A program made the position numbers and the translations under genes. Source: Chara braunii (Eukaryota > Streptophyta > Charophyceae > Charales > Characeae). From it: a DNA stretch of 20,121 nt. Location: assembly GCA_003427395.1 (NCBI GenBank), contig BFEA01000006.1, positions 6,058,340-6,078,460 on the forward strand, read 5' to 3'. Below, piece after piece: positions 1 through 8,370 of the stretch. The notes beneath the pieces are model-generated. The model saw only the letters and a list, made by a program, of their open reading frames with translations. It made no database searches and was not told where the DNA came from. How positions within the stretch are numbered: position 1 is the first letter of the stretch; each line of letters starts with the position of its first letter.

Positions 1-45
1 CGGTCCGGACTGTCCGGTGTCCGGATCACCGGACAGTCCGGACCG
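1..45. repeat. Perfect 18-bp inverted repeat in TCCGG-rich DNA
   Basis: Positions 1-18 are the exact reverse complement of 28-45, leaving a 9-base loop, so a strong GC-rich hairpin can form. TCCGG and CCGGA words continue to about position 100, giving a short minisatellite-like block. The repeat touches the window edge and may extend to the left. It lies upstream of the gag-like frame, so it is probably LTR or leader sequence of that element; this placement is inference. Confidence 0.85.
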
Positions 46-100
46 GTCCAGACACTGGTCCGGAAGACGGTCCGGAAGTGTCCGGTGTCCGGGTCCGCGG

Positions 101-392
101 TTACCATGGAAAATTCCCTTCCTATTTTCGCAAATTTTGTTTTTCCTTGCCCTTCGCCGCAGCGTCTCTGCGGCGGGTCCACTTGTTAAATTAATAAATT
201 TTAATTCTTTTTCGAAAAATATTGTCCGGGGAGGAAATTTTCCTATTTGATTAGTGTGTCAGTCCACATTGGGGATTCGGGAGCTACATCCTCGTCTGTT
301 CCCTATCCCCTGTTCCCACCCCTTGTTCTCCTCTCCCGCTGATGGCGTAAGGACACTGCCGATACAGTCACTGCAGTTCCCTGCAGCAAGTC
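101..392 (+). other. Probable leader of the gag-like element, no gene seen
   Basis: After the TCCGG block the sequence turns AT-rich around 185-250, then GC-balanced. No convincing coding frame, primer binding site or LTR end could be fixed here. It is most likely the 5' untranslated part of the retroelement whose gag begins near 393, because the frame upstream of 393 is closed by a TAA at about 349 and offers no ATG. Confidence 0.4.
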
Positions 393-1300
393 TTGTCAGC
401 AGGTCAGCGACCGGTGATACTGCCTCGACGCAGTCCTCGGATAGCAGCTCTTCTCAGCAGACAGCAGCAGGCGGCAGCACGCATCCCGACACCGACGGTA
501 CCAAGGAGGCGGCGAAAGACGGTCCTGCCAGCGTTTCCGGTCCAAGCCACCGATGAGGCGTCCGGCGTGTTCTTGCAGCGCGTTCAGGCCTTCATGGACC
601 TGGCTGCTGCCGAACAGGAGCGGATTGCTGCTGCAGCCGAGGGCGTTTGCTCGTTCGCTGTAGCATAGGTACGCACGGTTGAACGCCAAAGTGGACCCAA
701 ACGTCGTCCGTCCGCTGAAAAGCAGAGACTGGCCGAAGAGAGAGCAGCTGAGCAACAGAGGCTGGCCGATGAGGCTGCCGCAGAGGCACAACGTTTGGCC
801 AACGAGGCAGCTGTCCAGGCACAGCTACAGCGAGAAGCCGCCGAAGCAGCGCAACAACAACAACGTGCGGCAAGCACACAGATCCTGCAAAATGAGGAGC
901 AGCGTTTCAGCAAACTCCTCACGACGTGGACTTTCATGCCATCAGCCGCACGACCAGTGCCGACAGCGGCGGAGCAGGAGAAAACAGAGTTGGCTTACCT
1001 ACTCAGACACTTGTTACACACTGTGAACTGGCAGCGGCGGCACACTCAAGCAGCATACCAGCAGCAGCAGATTCTCAAAGCTGCCGCAAAGGACTGCCAG
1101 ACACTCGCAACGGCGATCAATTCTGTCGAGACACAGCAACAGCAAGTCAACGACTCACTTACCGTACGCCTGAGTACAGTTGAAGCGCAGGCCAGTGCAC
1201 CAGCAGCGGCACCAATCGGTTCATCAGCAGCTGGCCAACAATGGGGCACGCGTGTAGCAGCGATCGACACACAGACGGCCTCAGATTTTTCCCTGGGTGG
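393..1300 (+). pseudogene. Truncated Gag-like polyprotein of a Ty3/gypsy element
   Basis: One plus-strand frame runs from about 393 to about 1300, broken only by an in-frame TAG at 666-668; translation resumes in the same frame directly after it. The N-terminal part has a basic RRSPRIAA motif. The middle is a long Gln/Ala/Glu-rich predicted coiled coil (AEQERIAAAAE, then EKQRLAEERAAEQQRLADE). The last part contains VNDSLTVRLSTVEAQ, another heptad-like stretch. This composition fits the N-terminal half of plant-lineage retrotransposon Gag, which assembles the virus-like particle. No capsid core or CCHC knuckle follows: similarity to such proteins stops around SDFSLGGL near 1300, and the frame then runs into unrelated sequence until 1445. 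No ATG start is visible; the frame can only open at non-ATG codons. Family assignment rests on composition and motif memory, not on a search. Confidence 0.6.
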
Positions 1301-1375
1301 CCTATTCCCTGGAAGGAACCTCGCCCTCCTCGCTTCCAACTCTTCACTTGAAATCCATCTTCCTTTACTCATCAC

Positions 1376-1849
1376 TCACCTTCCCCAGCATCGCGCCCTG
1401 AGTACCATATTTATCATAGGCCCCCAGTTACTCCCATCGACGTAACTGTCGGGAATAGGCGGGCTGAGGGCAACGCTGTATTCCCTTGCCTTTATTCCCA
1501 AGATAACTCTTTTTCCTTCCTTTTCCAACTTTCTCTTGTAGGCGTATGCTATCGTCTCTGCCCAATTTCGACACACCCACAATGCACCCGTCACTCTTCT
1601 CCCGTTCCGATTGTAAAACCCTATATCGTACTCGTCAGTTTCAACAAACCTAGCCACCAATATATAAACTTGTTCCTTTAACTCCACATTCACGATCGCG
1701 GTATAGTGCTTAATTACGTACGGAAAAGGCTCGCCCAAAGTCAAGAAAGTCCAGTCCTCCATAAAGGCTTCAATGGCTGGATCACTATACGACGACAACC
1801 CCCAGTTTACTCCTTCCCATGAGAGTTTACTCGCTAAGAGTTCCGTCAT
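1376..1849 (-). CDS. Segment 5 of the unrecognised block, C-terminal domain
   Basis: A 157-residue segment beginning at a true ATG (1847-1849), in a different frame from segments 1-4. Its own frame is closed by a stop at 1865, so it either starts here or was joined to segment 4 before a frameshift between about 1835 and 1865. It looks like a compact alpha/beta domain: FLTLGEPFPYVIKHYTAIV, then VARFVETDEYDIGFYN, then NWAETIAYAYKRKLEKEGK. I do not recognise the fold. The end near 1376 lies close to where the gag-like frame loses similarity (about 1300), so this block adjoins the breakpoint of that element. Confidence 0.5.
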   Translation of the reverse strand: MTELLASKLSWEGVNWGLSSYSDPAIEAFMEDWTFLTLGEPFPYVIKHYTAIVNVELKEQVYILVARFVETDEYDIGFYNRNGRRVTGALWVCRNWAETIAYAYKRKLEKEGKRVILGIKAREYSVALSPPIPDSYVDGSNWGPMINMVLRARCWGR

Positions 1850-1985
1850 TTCTAGCCTTTGAGCTCATCTTGACCCCTAATCTTGGCCACTGCTCTTTAG
1901 CACATATTTCGATCTCAATCGCATTCCTGAAATACCCTACCCTTTCCTCGGGAAAATCCCGTATGTCTTCCCACTCCTCAGGTCC

Positions 1986-2516
1986 CTATTGCAGTTCTTC
2001 CCACTCTTCTTGGGCCCAATCTTCCTTCCCGTATTCCTCCTCCTCGTCTTCTGGCTCTAGGGTACGATAGTGAAAATACAACTCATATGGATCTATGAGT
2101 GGCCTTACTCCATCGATGCCGTCAACATCCGAACTTCCAAATAACTTCGTTAGTCCCGTCACGTATAGGGGTGGCTCTCGGATGGCCTTATTGAAGCTGA
2201 TCAAAATCTTGACCGGCTGATCCTCTCTAGGGGCTTCCCACGAACTCCTAGGCGAAGCCGCTCTAATCAGTTTCACTAGCTCTAACCCCGTGTCGCCGAA
2301 TCTAGGTCCCGTCTTCCACAAGGCGTAATATGAGTGGTGCTCGTCACTATTCCTCAAGAGGCTCTGGATCTGCAGGAATGCCCAATAGACCTGAATTAGA
2401 CGATCCAAACCCCCAAGGAAGGCCTCTAAGACGAAAATCGAAATAGGAAGTCTCAACGCCCCTTCGGATTGCGCCAAGAACCCTTCCCGGGCCCTGTCCC
2501 AACGGAGTTCCTTCTC
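1986..2516 (-). CDS. Segment 4 of the unrecognised block, acidic C-terminus
   Basis: Open from just after the TAG at 2517 to TAG 1986-1988, same frame as the segments before it. There is no ATG near its beginning, which argues that it is the continuation of a longer protein rather than a separate gene. It contains IFVLEAFLGGLDRLIQVYW and LISFNKAIREPPLYVTGLTK, then a strongly acidic tail (LEPEDEEEEYGKEDW). Beyond the stop the frame stays open for about 50 more codons, again acidic, to a stop at 1833. Function unknown. Confidence 0.5.
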   Translation of the reverse strand, partial: EKELRWDRAREGFLAQSEGALRLPISIFVLEAFLGGLDRLIQVYWAFLQIQSLLRNSDEHHSYYALWKTGPRFGDTGLELVKLIRAASPRSSWEAPREDQPVKILISFNKAIREPPLYVTGLTKLFGSSDVDGIDGVRPLIDPYELYFHYRTLEPEDEEEEYGKEDWAQEEWEELQ

Positions 2517-2942
2517 CTAGAGTTTGGCCACCTCTTCCTCCAATATGTCTCGGACCGTTACCTCATCCTGCCAGGTATAAAAGTCGAGACGTGGCACTGT
2601 TCCTGGGTCCGGGTCCCTATGGCCTTGCTCAATCGCCTTGAGAATTATATCAGCTAATACGGAGGTTTGGTAGTAGAGGAAGCATTTTACCACTAATGCC
2701 AACGACTCCACTGTTATTCTTCCCCTCCTATCCCGGTCGAATCCTACTGATGCTACGACCAACAGCCAAACCCCCGGTCTTAACAGGATAGACCTCCAAG
2801 TCTTGTCCACCTTCGCCCTGTTAGGTATCCGGATCGCCCTCCCAGGTAAGGTAAATTCCACCCAAACTTCGTTAATGAATTCAAGCTCCTTGTACCGGAA
2901 TTGGCAGAACTCAACAGGGTACTCTTCACCGTGCTGAGGCAT
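2517..2942 (-). CDS. Segment 3 of the unrecognised block
   Basis: A 141-residue segment from ATG 2940-2942 to TAG 2517-2519. It has the most protein-like composition of the block: aromatic and charged residues evenly mixed, beta-like stretches (PGVWLLVVASVGFDRD) and a helical C-terminal part (SVLADIILKAIEQGH, DEVTVRDILEEEVAKL). No transmembrane stretch or recognised catalytic motif is visible. The frame is shared with the segments upstream and downstream. Confidence 0.5.
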   Translation of the reverse strand: MPQHGEEYPVEFCQFRYKELEFINEVWVEFTLPGRAIRIPNRAKVDKTWRSILLRPGVWLLVVASVGFDRDRRGRITVESLALVVKCFLYYQTSVLADIILKAIEQGHRDPDPGTVPRLDFYTWQDEVTVRDILEEEVAKL

Positions 2943-3242
2943 CTAGTCCTCTACCGGCTCTGCGTCCAATATCCTGGCCCTGTCAATCTCACCTGTGGTC
3001 GCCCCTTGTCGTAACTCGGCTCTAATTCGAAAAAAGACCCGCCTTAATTCTTTGCGAGTAGGGACCACTCTATCCAGACAGTAAGTGGCCAGCCCCGAGA
3101 ATTCTGCTACAGAAGGCATAAACTGGATAACTCTCCTAAGCGTACCTACCAACCTCAAATGACTACCAGCACTCCCAAACATGAAACCGGTCAGGAACTT
3201 AGGGCCAGTCGTAGCTCTAACTACCGTGGCTCGGGGAAGCTC
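2943..3242 (-). CDS. Segment 2 of the unrecognised block
   Basis: Open between the TAA at 3243 and the TAG at 2943-2945, in the same frame as the segments on both sides. From the ATG at 3180-3182 it gives 79 residues; the frame is open for 20 codons before it (including VVRATTGPKFLTGF). It is Arg-rich and helical-looking (LRRVIQFMPSVAEF, RKELRRVFFRIRAELRQG). I see no known motif. The ATG of the next segment follows its TAG immediately, so re-initiation or readthrough is formally possible, but decay of a longer gene is simpler. Confidence 0.45.
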   Translation of the reverse strand, partial: ELPRATVVRATTGPKFLTGFMFGSAGSHLRLVGTLRRVIQFMPSVAEFSGLATYCLDRVVPTRKELRRVFFRIRAELRQGATTGEIDRARILDAEPVED

Positions 3243-3716
3243 TTAGTCGTACGTGTATCGGACCCTATACCGACCGATAGTATCCGCCCCTACTGAAAAC
3301 TCACTAAACGGCTGCGGACCGTACCTACGGCTAAGTGATATCAGACAAAAGAGTGTCCGACAATGCCTCTTTCTTTTCTTTTTTTTTTTTTCTTTTTTTT
3401 TCTTTTTTTTTTGGTGCCAGGAACCAGATATGAACTGCCTCACATCGTCTATCACTAGAAACCTCCACTCGTCGGATGATAAATATATTATAATGTTCAC
3501 CTCTGCAATGAGCGGCTCACTCTCTCTATCCCTTCTCACATAGGGTCTGGACTGACACTCAATCCTCACCCACAGGAAAACTCCTTCTCTTACTATCAGT
3601 CCTTGTTCTCTGGTGGATCTATACTTACTTCTCCCTTCCAATGGCAGGCTCATGACGTTGAACGGTCCCCACTCGCGTCTAAGATGGATTTGGGTGTCTG
3701 ACTCAATAAATACCAT
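3243..3716 (-). CDS. Segment 1 of the unrecognised block, with Lys tract
   Basis: A 157-residue open segment starting at an ATG at 3714-3716 and ending at TAA 3243-3245. Residues 1-100 look like a folded domain rich in aromatic and charged residues (REWGPFNVMSLPLEGRSKY, SDEWRFLVIDDVRQFISGSW). A Lys/Glu run follows, encoded by the T-rich tract at 3367-3413. After it the frame resumes with a Tyr/Arg-rich end (VGADTIGRYRVRYTYD). After the stop the same frame continues without a shift for another 20 codons to the next ATG at 3180-3182. Function unknown. The Lys run is probably a homopolymer insertion into an older coding sequence, since both sides look coding. Confidence 0.45.
   Translation of the reverse strand: MVFIESDTQIHLRREWGPFNVMSLPLEGRSKYRSTREQGLIVREGVFLWVRIECQSRPYVRRDRESEPLIAEVNIIIYLSSDEWRFLVIDDVRQFISGSWHQKKKKKKEKKKKKRKRHCRTLFCLISLSRRYGPQPFSEFSVGADTIGRYRVRYTYD
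3367..3413 (-). repeat. T-rich (A-rich on minus strand) tract
   Basis: About 47 bases of T broken by a few C. On the minus strand it reads as an A-rich run and encodes consecutive Lys codons inside segment 1 of the unrecognised block. It keeps the reading frame. No flanking target duplication was found, so I do not call it a retroposon tail. Confidence 0.8.
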
Positions 3717-3975
3717 TCCTAACCAACAGTCAACAGTTCTCTCAATGCTTCTTTCCTTGTGTCCACTCTCGGACTGATGAGTTCACAGACCCTCACGATA
3801 GGCCCCCGCCGGTTGCTCCTATAACCCCTCAAGATGTCAACAGACCTAGGAAACAATCGCCCTTTGGCATATCTCTCCCTACCCTCATGTCGAGAAGGAG
3901 GATTGATCAGCGTACCATCATCGCTGGCCTACCACCTCCGCCGTGACCTGGACACGAGTCGGCCAACTCATATGC

Positions 3976-4764
3976 CCTAAGGTGGACCGAAGTCACACAC
4001 GAGCAAAGGGGCGTTGTCTCACTCGTGCATCCTCACTCTCCTATCCATGCCTCCACTCAGCCCACCTCAGGCATGGTCTCTCACCGACTCGTGTTGTGGT
4101 TCCAACCCCCCAGCTATCCATCATGATCGTCTAGCCTATCTAGTCCCAACCTGCTCCTTGCAGATCCGGGGCTCCCCTCCCCTTCAATCCCTTCTATTCG
4201 TCCCTTGCTTACAATTATCTCTCTGAGAGTCGGATCAGGATGGACTGACCAAAGGGTAGGGAAAGATCAGAACAATCTCCCTCAATCACACGAAAAACAT
4301 GCGGGGAGGGAAGGCAAGGAATCATGAAAATGCAAGAATCAATGAAATCACGAGTATGCAACAATCCATGTCTCACTCCGGAACGTCGATCACAGATCGG
4401 TCAACCGTCATCCGCTCACTCACGCTCACTCTGCATCTGCACACACCAAAAAAAATATCCGGAGTTAAACCTTGTCTCCTACTCCTCCCGCGCCTCTGCA
4501 GTTACAAACGGACCGCAGTCCTGAGAGGCAGCCTTCCCCGGCAACGACGCCACTGTCGACCGGTAGAAGTTATCTGCCGGCACGCCAACCGAACTCTGTA
4601 CCTCGAGTCGCGTCTGTCACCCACGGGAGGATCGGTCAGGGTTCCTGGAACCTGCAAGAAACTTAGTTCGTCCAGACCCACACAACTAGCATTGTATCCG
4701 ATTGACGACGTAACAGTGAGAGGTTCACGAACCGGGTTTAGGAAGAAACAAAATGTGTTTCCAT
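3976..4764. other. Region without a confident gene
   Basis: Short open stretches occur on both strands but none is convincing. On the minus strand, frames of about 66 codons between roughly 4510 and 4710 have a protein-like composition (SIGYNASCVGLDELSFLQ), so the unrecognised block may once have reached this far. The plus-strand frame from 4299 to 4778 has Ser/Thr/Arg-rich, non-coding-looking composition. Confidence 0.4.
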
Positions 4765-5007
4765 TTAGTCTAAAATAATAGGGTCCACTGCGCTAGTCCC
4801 AATCCCATAAATAGATCCCGCGTCCAAAACAAGAAAATCAGTTTGAGTCCCGACTGATCTTACTAACAGCCTAGGACGGATCCTCCGCCCAATGGGATAT
4901 CGCCAGTAACGTGCTCCGTGATCCCAGGGGACTGCGCTGGAGCTTTCTGTATCTGAGTCAGACTCTCGGGCCCACTGGGGCCACAACTCCAGATCGAGTT
5001 TCACCAT
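4765..5007 (-). CDS. Small unrecognised reading frame
   Basis: Eighty codons from an ATG at 5005-5007 to a TAA near 4765. The protein has an acidic Ser-rich patch (ESDSDTESSSAV) and then LLVRSVGTQTDFLVLDAG. It lies upstream of, and in the same direction as, the unrecognised block at 1376-3975, and could be its eroded N-terminal part or leader. The composition is plausible for coding but the frame is short and nothing identifies it. Confidence 0.25.
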   Translation of the reverse strand: MVKLDLELWPQWARESDSDTESSSAVPWDHGARYWRYPIGRRIRPRLLVRSVGTQTDFLVLDAGSIYGIGTSAVDPIILD

Positions 5008-5513
5008 GAGCCCGCTCGCGCGACGGTGATAAGGTCCCTGATGGTCTATCTCCTGATCTGAGATACCTCGGCCAGAACTCGAGAAAACACCAATCCGATG
5101 TCGCAGTTCCCTATCCGACCGTTGAGTCTCTTTGCCTTAGTCTGATGTGTCGCTCCGAGTCTGATAGCCTCGGCCTTAGGCTGGTGTCCCTTCCTGATTC
5201 TGATGTCGCCGGCCTATAAAGTCCCGGCCCTTGTCTCAAGGGTCAGGGCCGCGTCAATCCGTGCTCAAAGGTCCTATCATGGAGCCAGGGGCCCGGCTCA
5301 TGGCCTGATATCTCGACCTGATTCTGATAGCTCCGGCCTAGTCTAACGGTCTCAGGCTCAATCTGATGCCTCAGGTCGAATTTGATGGTCCCTGCCTGGG
5401 TCTGATAGTCCCAGCCTTGACTTAATATCCCGGATCTGATTTTGTTAGCCCTGGTCTGATCCCAAAGTTCCGATCTGCCCATCCCTCGGTCCTGCGGCCC
5501 CGGTCCCCGCCCC
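5008..5513. repeat. Highly diverged tandem repeats
   Basis: Words such as GTCTGATAG, CCTCGGCC, TCTGATG and GTCCC recur every few tens of bases without a fixed period. This looks like an old minisatellite that has lost its register. Open frames here (for example minus strand 5243-5482) translate the same repeated words and are not taken as genes. Confidence 0.5.
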
Positions 5514-5660
5514 TAATTTCCTTTCTTGCCCCACAGGTCCTTATCTGTGCCCACAGTCCCGCTAATTTCCTTTCTTGCCCCACAGGTCCTTATTTGTGCC
5601 CACAGTCTCCCTAATTTCCTTTCTTGCGCCACAGGTCCTGATCTGTGCCCACCGTCCGTG
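5514..5660. repeat. 49-bp tandem repeat, three copies
   Basis: Units begin at 5514, 5563 and 5612, each starting TAATTTCC and containing CCACAGGTCC and TGTGCCCAC. The first two copies differ at few positions; the third is more diverged, mainly at its end. This is the best-preserved minisatellite of the region. Confidence 0.92.
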
Positions 5661-6276
5661 TCTAGGCCCAAGGTCCCTCTCCGGCTTGAAGTTCCTGCCC
5701 ACTTCAAATTATCTCGACGTGTCTCAAGTCCCGGTCTGGCCTCCAATGTGCCATCTTGGTCCGAAAGTCCCAATCTTGACCAACTTTTTGGTCTCGTCCA
5801 GATTTCAATCCCGTCCAAAGTATTTGGCTCACCTCTTCTCAGATCTCAACCGCGCCCCAAAGTCTCGTTCCAACTGTGTCCCGAACTCCCGTTCCATTTA
5901 AAGTTCCAACTGCGTCCCGAAGTCCAATTTCGTTTGAAGTTCCAACTGCGTCCCGAAGCCCCGTACCAGCTTGAGGTCCCAATCAGAACCCTGGTTCGCG
6001 TTCGGAGCCCCGCCCCCAAAGTCCCGATTCGCCCACAGCCGCGCACCCGATCGTTTTGACAACGCTCGACGGCGTGCCCGTGCGCGAGGCGGTGTGCCTG
6101 ATCGTTCACGGGTGCACGTGTCGGCGCGTATCTGCTTTTTTGTAATTCCAACCGTGCACGTTCGCACGCGTTGCGCGTGCGACCGTGCGCGTCGTTATCC
6201 CCCGTGCGTGTGTGCACGGCAGGGCGCTGCCAGATCTCGACTGTGTGGTTAAGGGCGCAGGTGCGTCGTCGGGATG
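5661..6276. repeat. Diverged minisatellite, including a 36-bp pair
   Basis: Degenerate AAGTTCC/AAGTCCC-type units fill 5661-6060. The clearest pair starts at 5901 and 5937, sharing the 22 bases from AAGTTCCAACTGCG onward. From 6060 to 6276 the sequence becomes rich in CG, GTGCG and GCACG words. No gene was seen; open frames on both strands reflect the lack of stops in GC-rich repeats. Confidence 0.6.
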
Positions 6277-6710
6277 CCGATGATGATGATCATGTCGGTG
6301 ACCTTGATGATCGGGCAGCAGCGCACGACCTTCTGCCTGATTTGCGCGCGGCTGCCTCCCCTTTCTTTTTTTTCTTGATCAGCGGGCGATTGTGCGCGTT
6401 TTTCCCGACGACGATAAGGATGGAAATGACCTCAATGATCGCGCAGCTGCGCGCTATATTCTATCTGATCAGCTCGCGGCTGCGCACCGTCTCCCTTGAT
6501 CAGCGCGCGATTGCACGCACTCCCCTACGATGGTAATGACGATGATGCTCTCGATGATCATGCGGCTTCGCGCGATCCTCTATCTGATCAGCGCGTGACT
6601 GCGCAACCTCTCCCTTGATTAGCACGCAGTTGCGCACGCACGCTCCCCGACGATGGTAATGACGATGATGGTCTCAATGATCGCGCGGCTCTTCCCCGCC
6701 TGATCCGCGC
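6277..6710. repeat. Tandem repeat of about 120-128 bp, roughly 3.4 copies
   Basis: The anchor CTCAATGATC or a close variant recurs at 6303, 6431, 6550 and 6673 (spacings 128, 119 and 123). Between anchors each unit repeats a TATCTGATCAGC-type word, a TCCCTTGATCAGC-type word and ACGATGGTAATGACGATGATG-like sequence. The units differ by indels and substitutions. Dense TGATCA and GCGCG words suggest local hairpins. Confidence 0.85.
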
Positions 6711-7004
6711 CCCAATGTGGACGATGTTCATTTGGTCTATGTGTTGGTACGCGAGAAGCTCCTCACTTGCGCGCCCTGGTGCGCGGGCAACCAAGTTGTG
6801 CGCGGGGCTAACGCGCTGGTGCGCGCCCGTGGGCGTGGCAATCAGCCTGTGCACGAGTGTGGTACGCACGTGCGTCGTGGATTGGCTTGCGTATGCCGCG
6901 CCCCTACTCGGTCCCTCTCTTGATTGTGTCCCTTTGTGCGCCAAGTCCCCCCTCGACGCGGGCGCCTCTCGAAAAGTGTCGGCCTTCCTCCCACTCCCGA
7001 GCTC

Positions 7005-7090
7005 CCGTAGTACGCCTATACGTGCGTATGTGGGAAGTCCCGAGCATCCGTAGTGCGCCTGTAAGTGCGCATGTCGGAAGTGTCCCGATC
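7005..7090. repeat. 43-bp tandem repeat, two copies
   Basis: CGTAGTACGCC at 7006 and CGTAGTGCGCC at 7049 begin two diverged 43-bp units that both continue through a GGAAGT(GT)CCCGA(TG)C word. This belongs to the same GC-rich repeat mosaic as the blocks to the left. Confidence 0.75.
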
Positions 7091-7889
7091 CTGGGCCCGG
7101 TTCGGTTTTTATACTTTGTCGGGCCCTTTCCGAAGTGTGCCCCAGCCCTCGTATGCTGCAGCGTTGCCGCCAAATTGCAGCCCCCCGATACTGTGGCTTC
7201 CTCGAACCTGCGCCCGGGCCTATTTAGGCCCCCGAAGGGTTTTCAACGAAGGGAGCCTTTTTGTTGGGTACCGGGCCTTTCGCAGCGCCCTGGTACCGGG
7301 CCTCCTTCCGATCCTAGGTCCGGGTTTGTCCTCCCGTGGTCCCCACACGAAAGGTACCCGCCTCATAGAAATTTGCAGGGCCCGAACTCCGAAATTAATA
7401 AATTTGTGGCCCGAGGCTCTTTTTGTTGGCGTTAGCCCCGCGGCCCTTTTTAGGTCTCTCGTACAACTCAAATGCGGCGACTTTGAACACGCCTTCATGA
7501 CGTTTTTCTTTAGTACTGGCCTCGTGATGAACTTCGGTGTCGCCGCAGCTTAACCCAGCCGACGGCTCGTCTCAAGGTCTGGCGCCCTAAATTGTTGCGT
7601 CCATTGTCCGACTCCTAGAGTGAGTCCGGCCGGCCCTCTCGTTCTCATCCTTCATCTGGAGCCTCCAACACTTCCTTTGTAGTAGTCATTCTTTGTGTCT
7701 TGTCATCGATAAGCCTCAATGGTGCGCAAAAAGGAACGCTCACTCTGAATCAAGGGCCCGCTTCTTCTCGACGTCTCGGCCTCGGCACTTGTTGCGTGAA
7801 TCTGATACTGTATCTTTTTGATGTCGTATGCAATCCCGCTAGGTAAAGCGACTAAATCCAGCTCTCCTCAAGAGTTATCTTCAAGGAAG
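7091..7889. other. Non-coding GC-rich stretch, no gene seen
   Basis: From 7091 to about 7560, words such as GGGCCTTT, GTACCGGGCC and CTTTTTGTTGG recur (7255-7275 and 7415-7430), so repeat decay continues. From 7560 to 7889 the sequence is unique-looking, without a convincing frame on either strand. It may be LTR or leader sequence of an older element; no LTR pair or target duplication was found. Confidence 0.4.
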
Positions 7890-8361
7890 TAAAGGGCGGC
7901 GTAAGGCTGGAGCCGCCCGACAGCGTGCTCTCCCGCTTCCATTCGGAAGTACAAGGACGTGCTGATCAAAGCCCCAACAAACATGCAAAAGGTTCAGGTC
8001 CGCATGCAACAAGAAGCTAACCGACGTAGTCTCCCATGTCCTTTCCGTAAGGATGACCTTGTTTGGGTCCTCACTGAGGAATCTGCGCTTGAGCACGATC
8101 TCTCTCGCAAACTCCTCCCCAAATGGTTCGGACCATGGAAGGTAATTTCTGCAGCCAGCGACAACCCTGCGGGCCCTTCCTTTGTGATCAACATCCCACC
8201 ACACCTCACCGTGCACCCGGTCTTTCATGCATCGAAGTTGGCGGTTTACACACCATGATGTCGATGACACTCGTTGGATCTCCCGAGCAAAGTTTGTCCC
8301 TCCCGACCCACCCTGGTTTCGGACAGACAACTTCGCCCTCGCAGGTAGCTCGATCTTTTGA
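7890..8361 (+). pseudogene. C-terminal end of a Ty3/gypsy integrase
   Basis: The frame from about 7935 carries the conserved integrase C-terminal (GPY/F-type) module: DDLVWV, then LPKWFGPWKVI, then HLTVHPVFHASKLAVYTP. In intact elements this module binds DNA and helps target integration. The frame hits a TGA directly after YTP near 8256, but the adjacent frame continues as DVDDTRWISRAKF and ends at TGA 8359-8361, so one base has been lost or gained. Most of the chromodomain-like part normally between HASKL and the DDTRWISR-type motif is missing. No integrase core, RT or protease precedes it. The stop is followed at once by a polypurine tract, which confirms that this is the natural 3' end of pol. 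Confidence 0.8.
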
Positions 8362-8370
8362 GGGGGGGAG
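8360..8370 (+). promoter_or_regulatory. Polypurine tract
   Basis: Eleven purines, GAGGGGGGGAG, overlap the pol stop codon and are followed directly by TGTGTTACAT. This is the expected plus-strand priming site and LTR start of a Ty3-type element. Confidence 0.75.

Larger units (their letters stand above)
1376..3975 (-). pseudogene. Unrecognised protein-coding block, broken by stops and frameshifts
   Basis: From 3716 down to about 1833 a single minus-strand frame stays open for some 628 codons except for four stops: TAA at 3243, TAG at 2943, TAG at 2517 and TAG at 1986. Random sequence of this length would give about thirty. Near 1835-1865 the coding signal shifts frame into the 157-residue segment ending at 1376. 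Upstream of 3716 the signal continues in another frame (3724-3882, with words such as RVCELISPRVDTRKEALREL), and weaker traces reach an ATG near 3972. The product would be roughly 800-860 residues: a mixed alpha/beta-looking protein with an acidic Glu-rich linker and no Lys-rich nucleocapsid or CCHC motif. I do not recognise a polymerase, integrase, transposase or capsid signature. It may be a decayed multi-copy gene, a retroelement Gag of unknown type, or a virus-like remnant. Confidence 0.6.

Noticed and set aside
254-556. Alternative plus-strand frame overlapping the gag start
   Set aside because: Ser/Thr-rich without Gag motifs; the frame from 393 has the RRSPRIAA motif and links in phase to the downstream coiled coil.
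1301-1445. Extension of the gag-like protein to 1445
   Set aside because: After about 1300 the residues become hydrophobic and unlike Gag, and the DNA enters the region next to the opposite-strand block.
3367-3413. Poly(A) tail of a second retroposed insert
   Set aside because: No direct repeats found on either side, and the coding frame continues across it.
4299-4778. 159-codon plus-strand frame
   Set aside because: Composition looks like chance reading of non-coding DNA and no motif is recognised.
5514-5660. CRISPR-like array
   Set aside because: Three adjacent 49-bp units without distinct spacers, in eukaryotic repeat-rich DNA; this is a minisatellite.
5526-6252. Plus- and minus-strand frames of 90-180 codons across the minisatellites
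   Set aside because: Translations are repeats of the same short words in every frame; absence of stops reflects GC-rich repeat composition.
7580-7586. TGGCGCC as a tRNA-Lys-type primer binding site
   Set aside because: Only the first eight or so bases match and no LTR end could be placed next to it.
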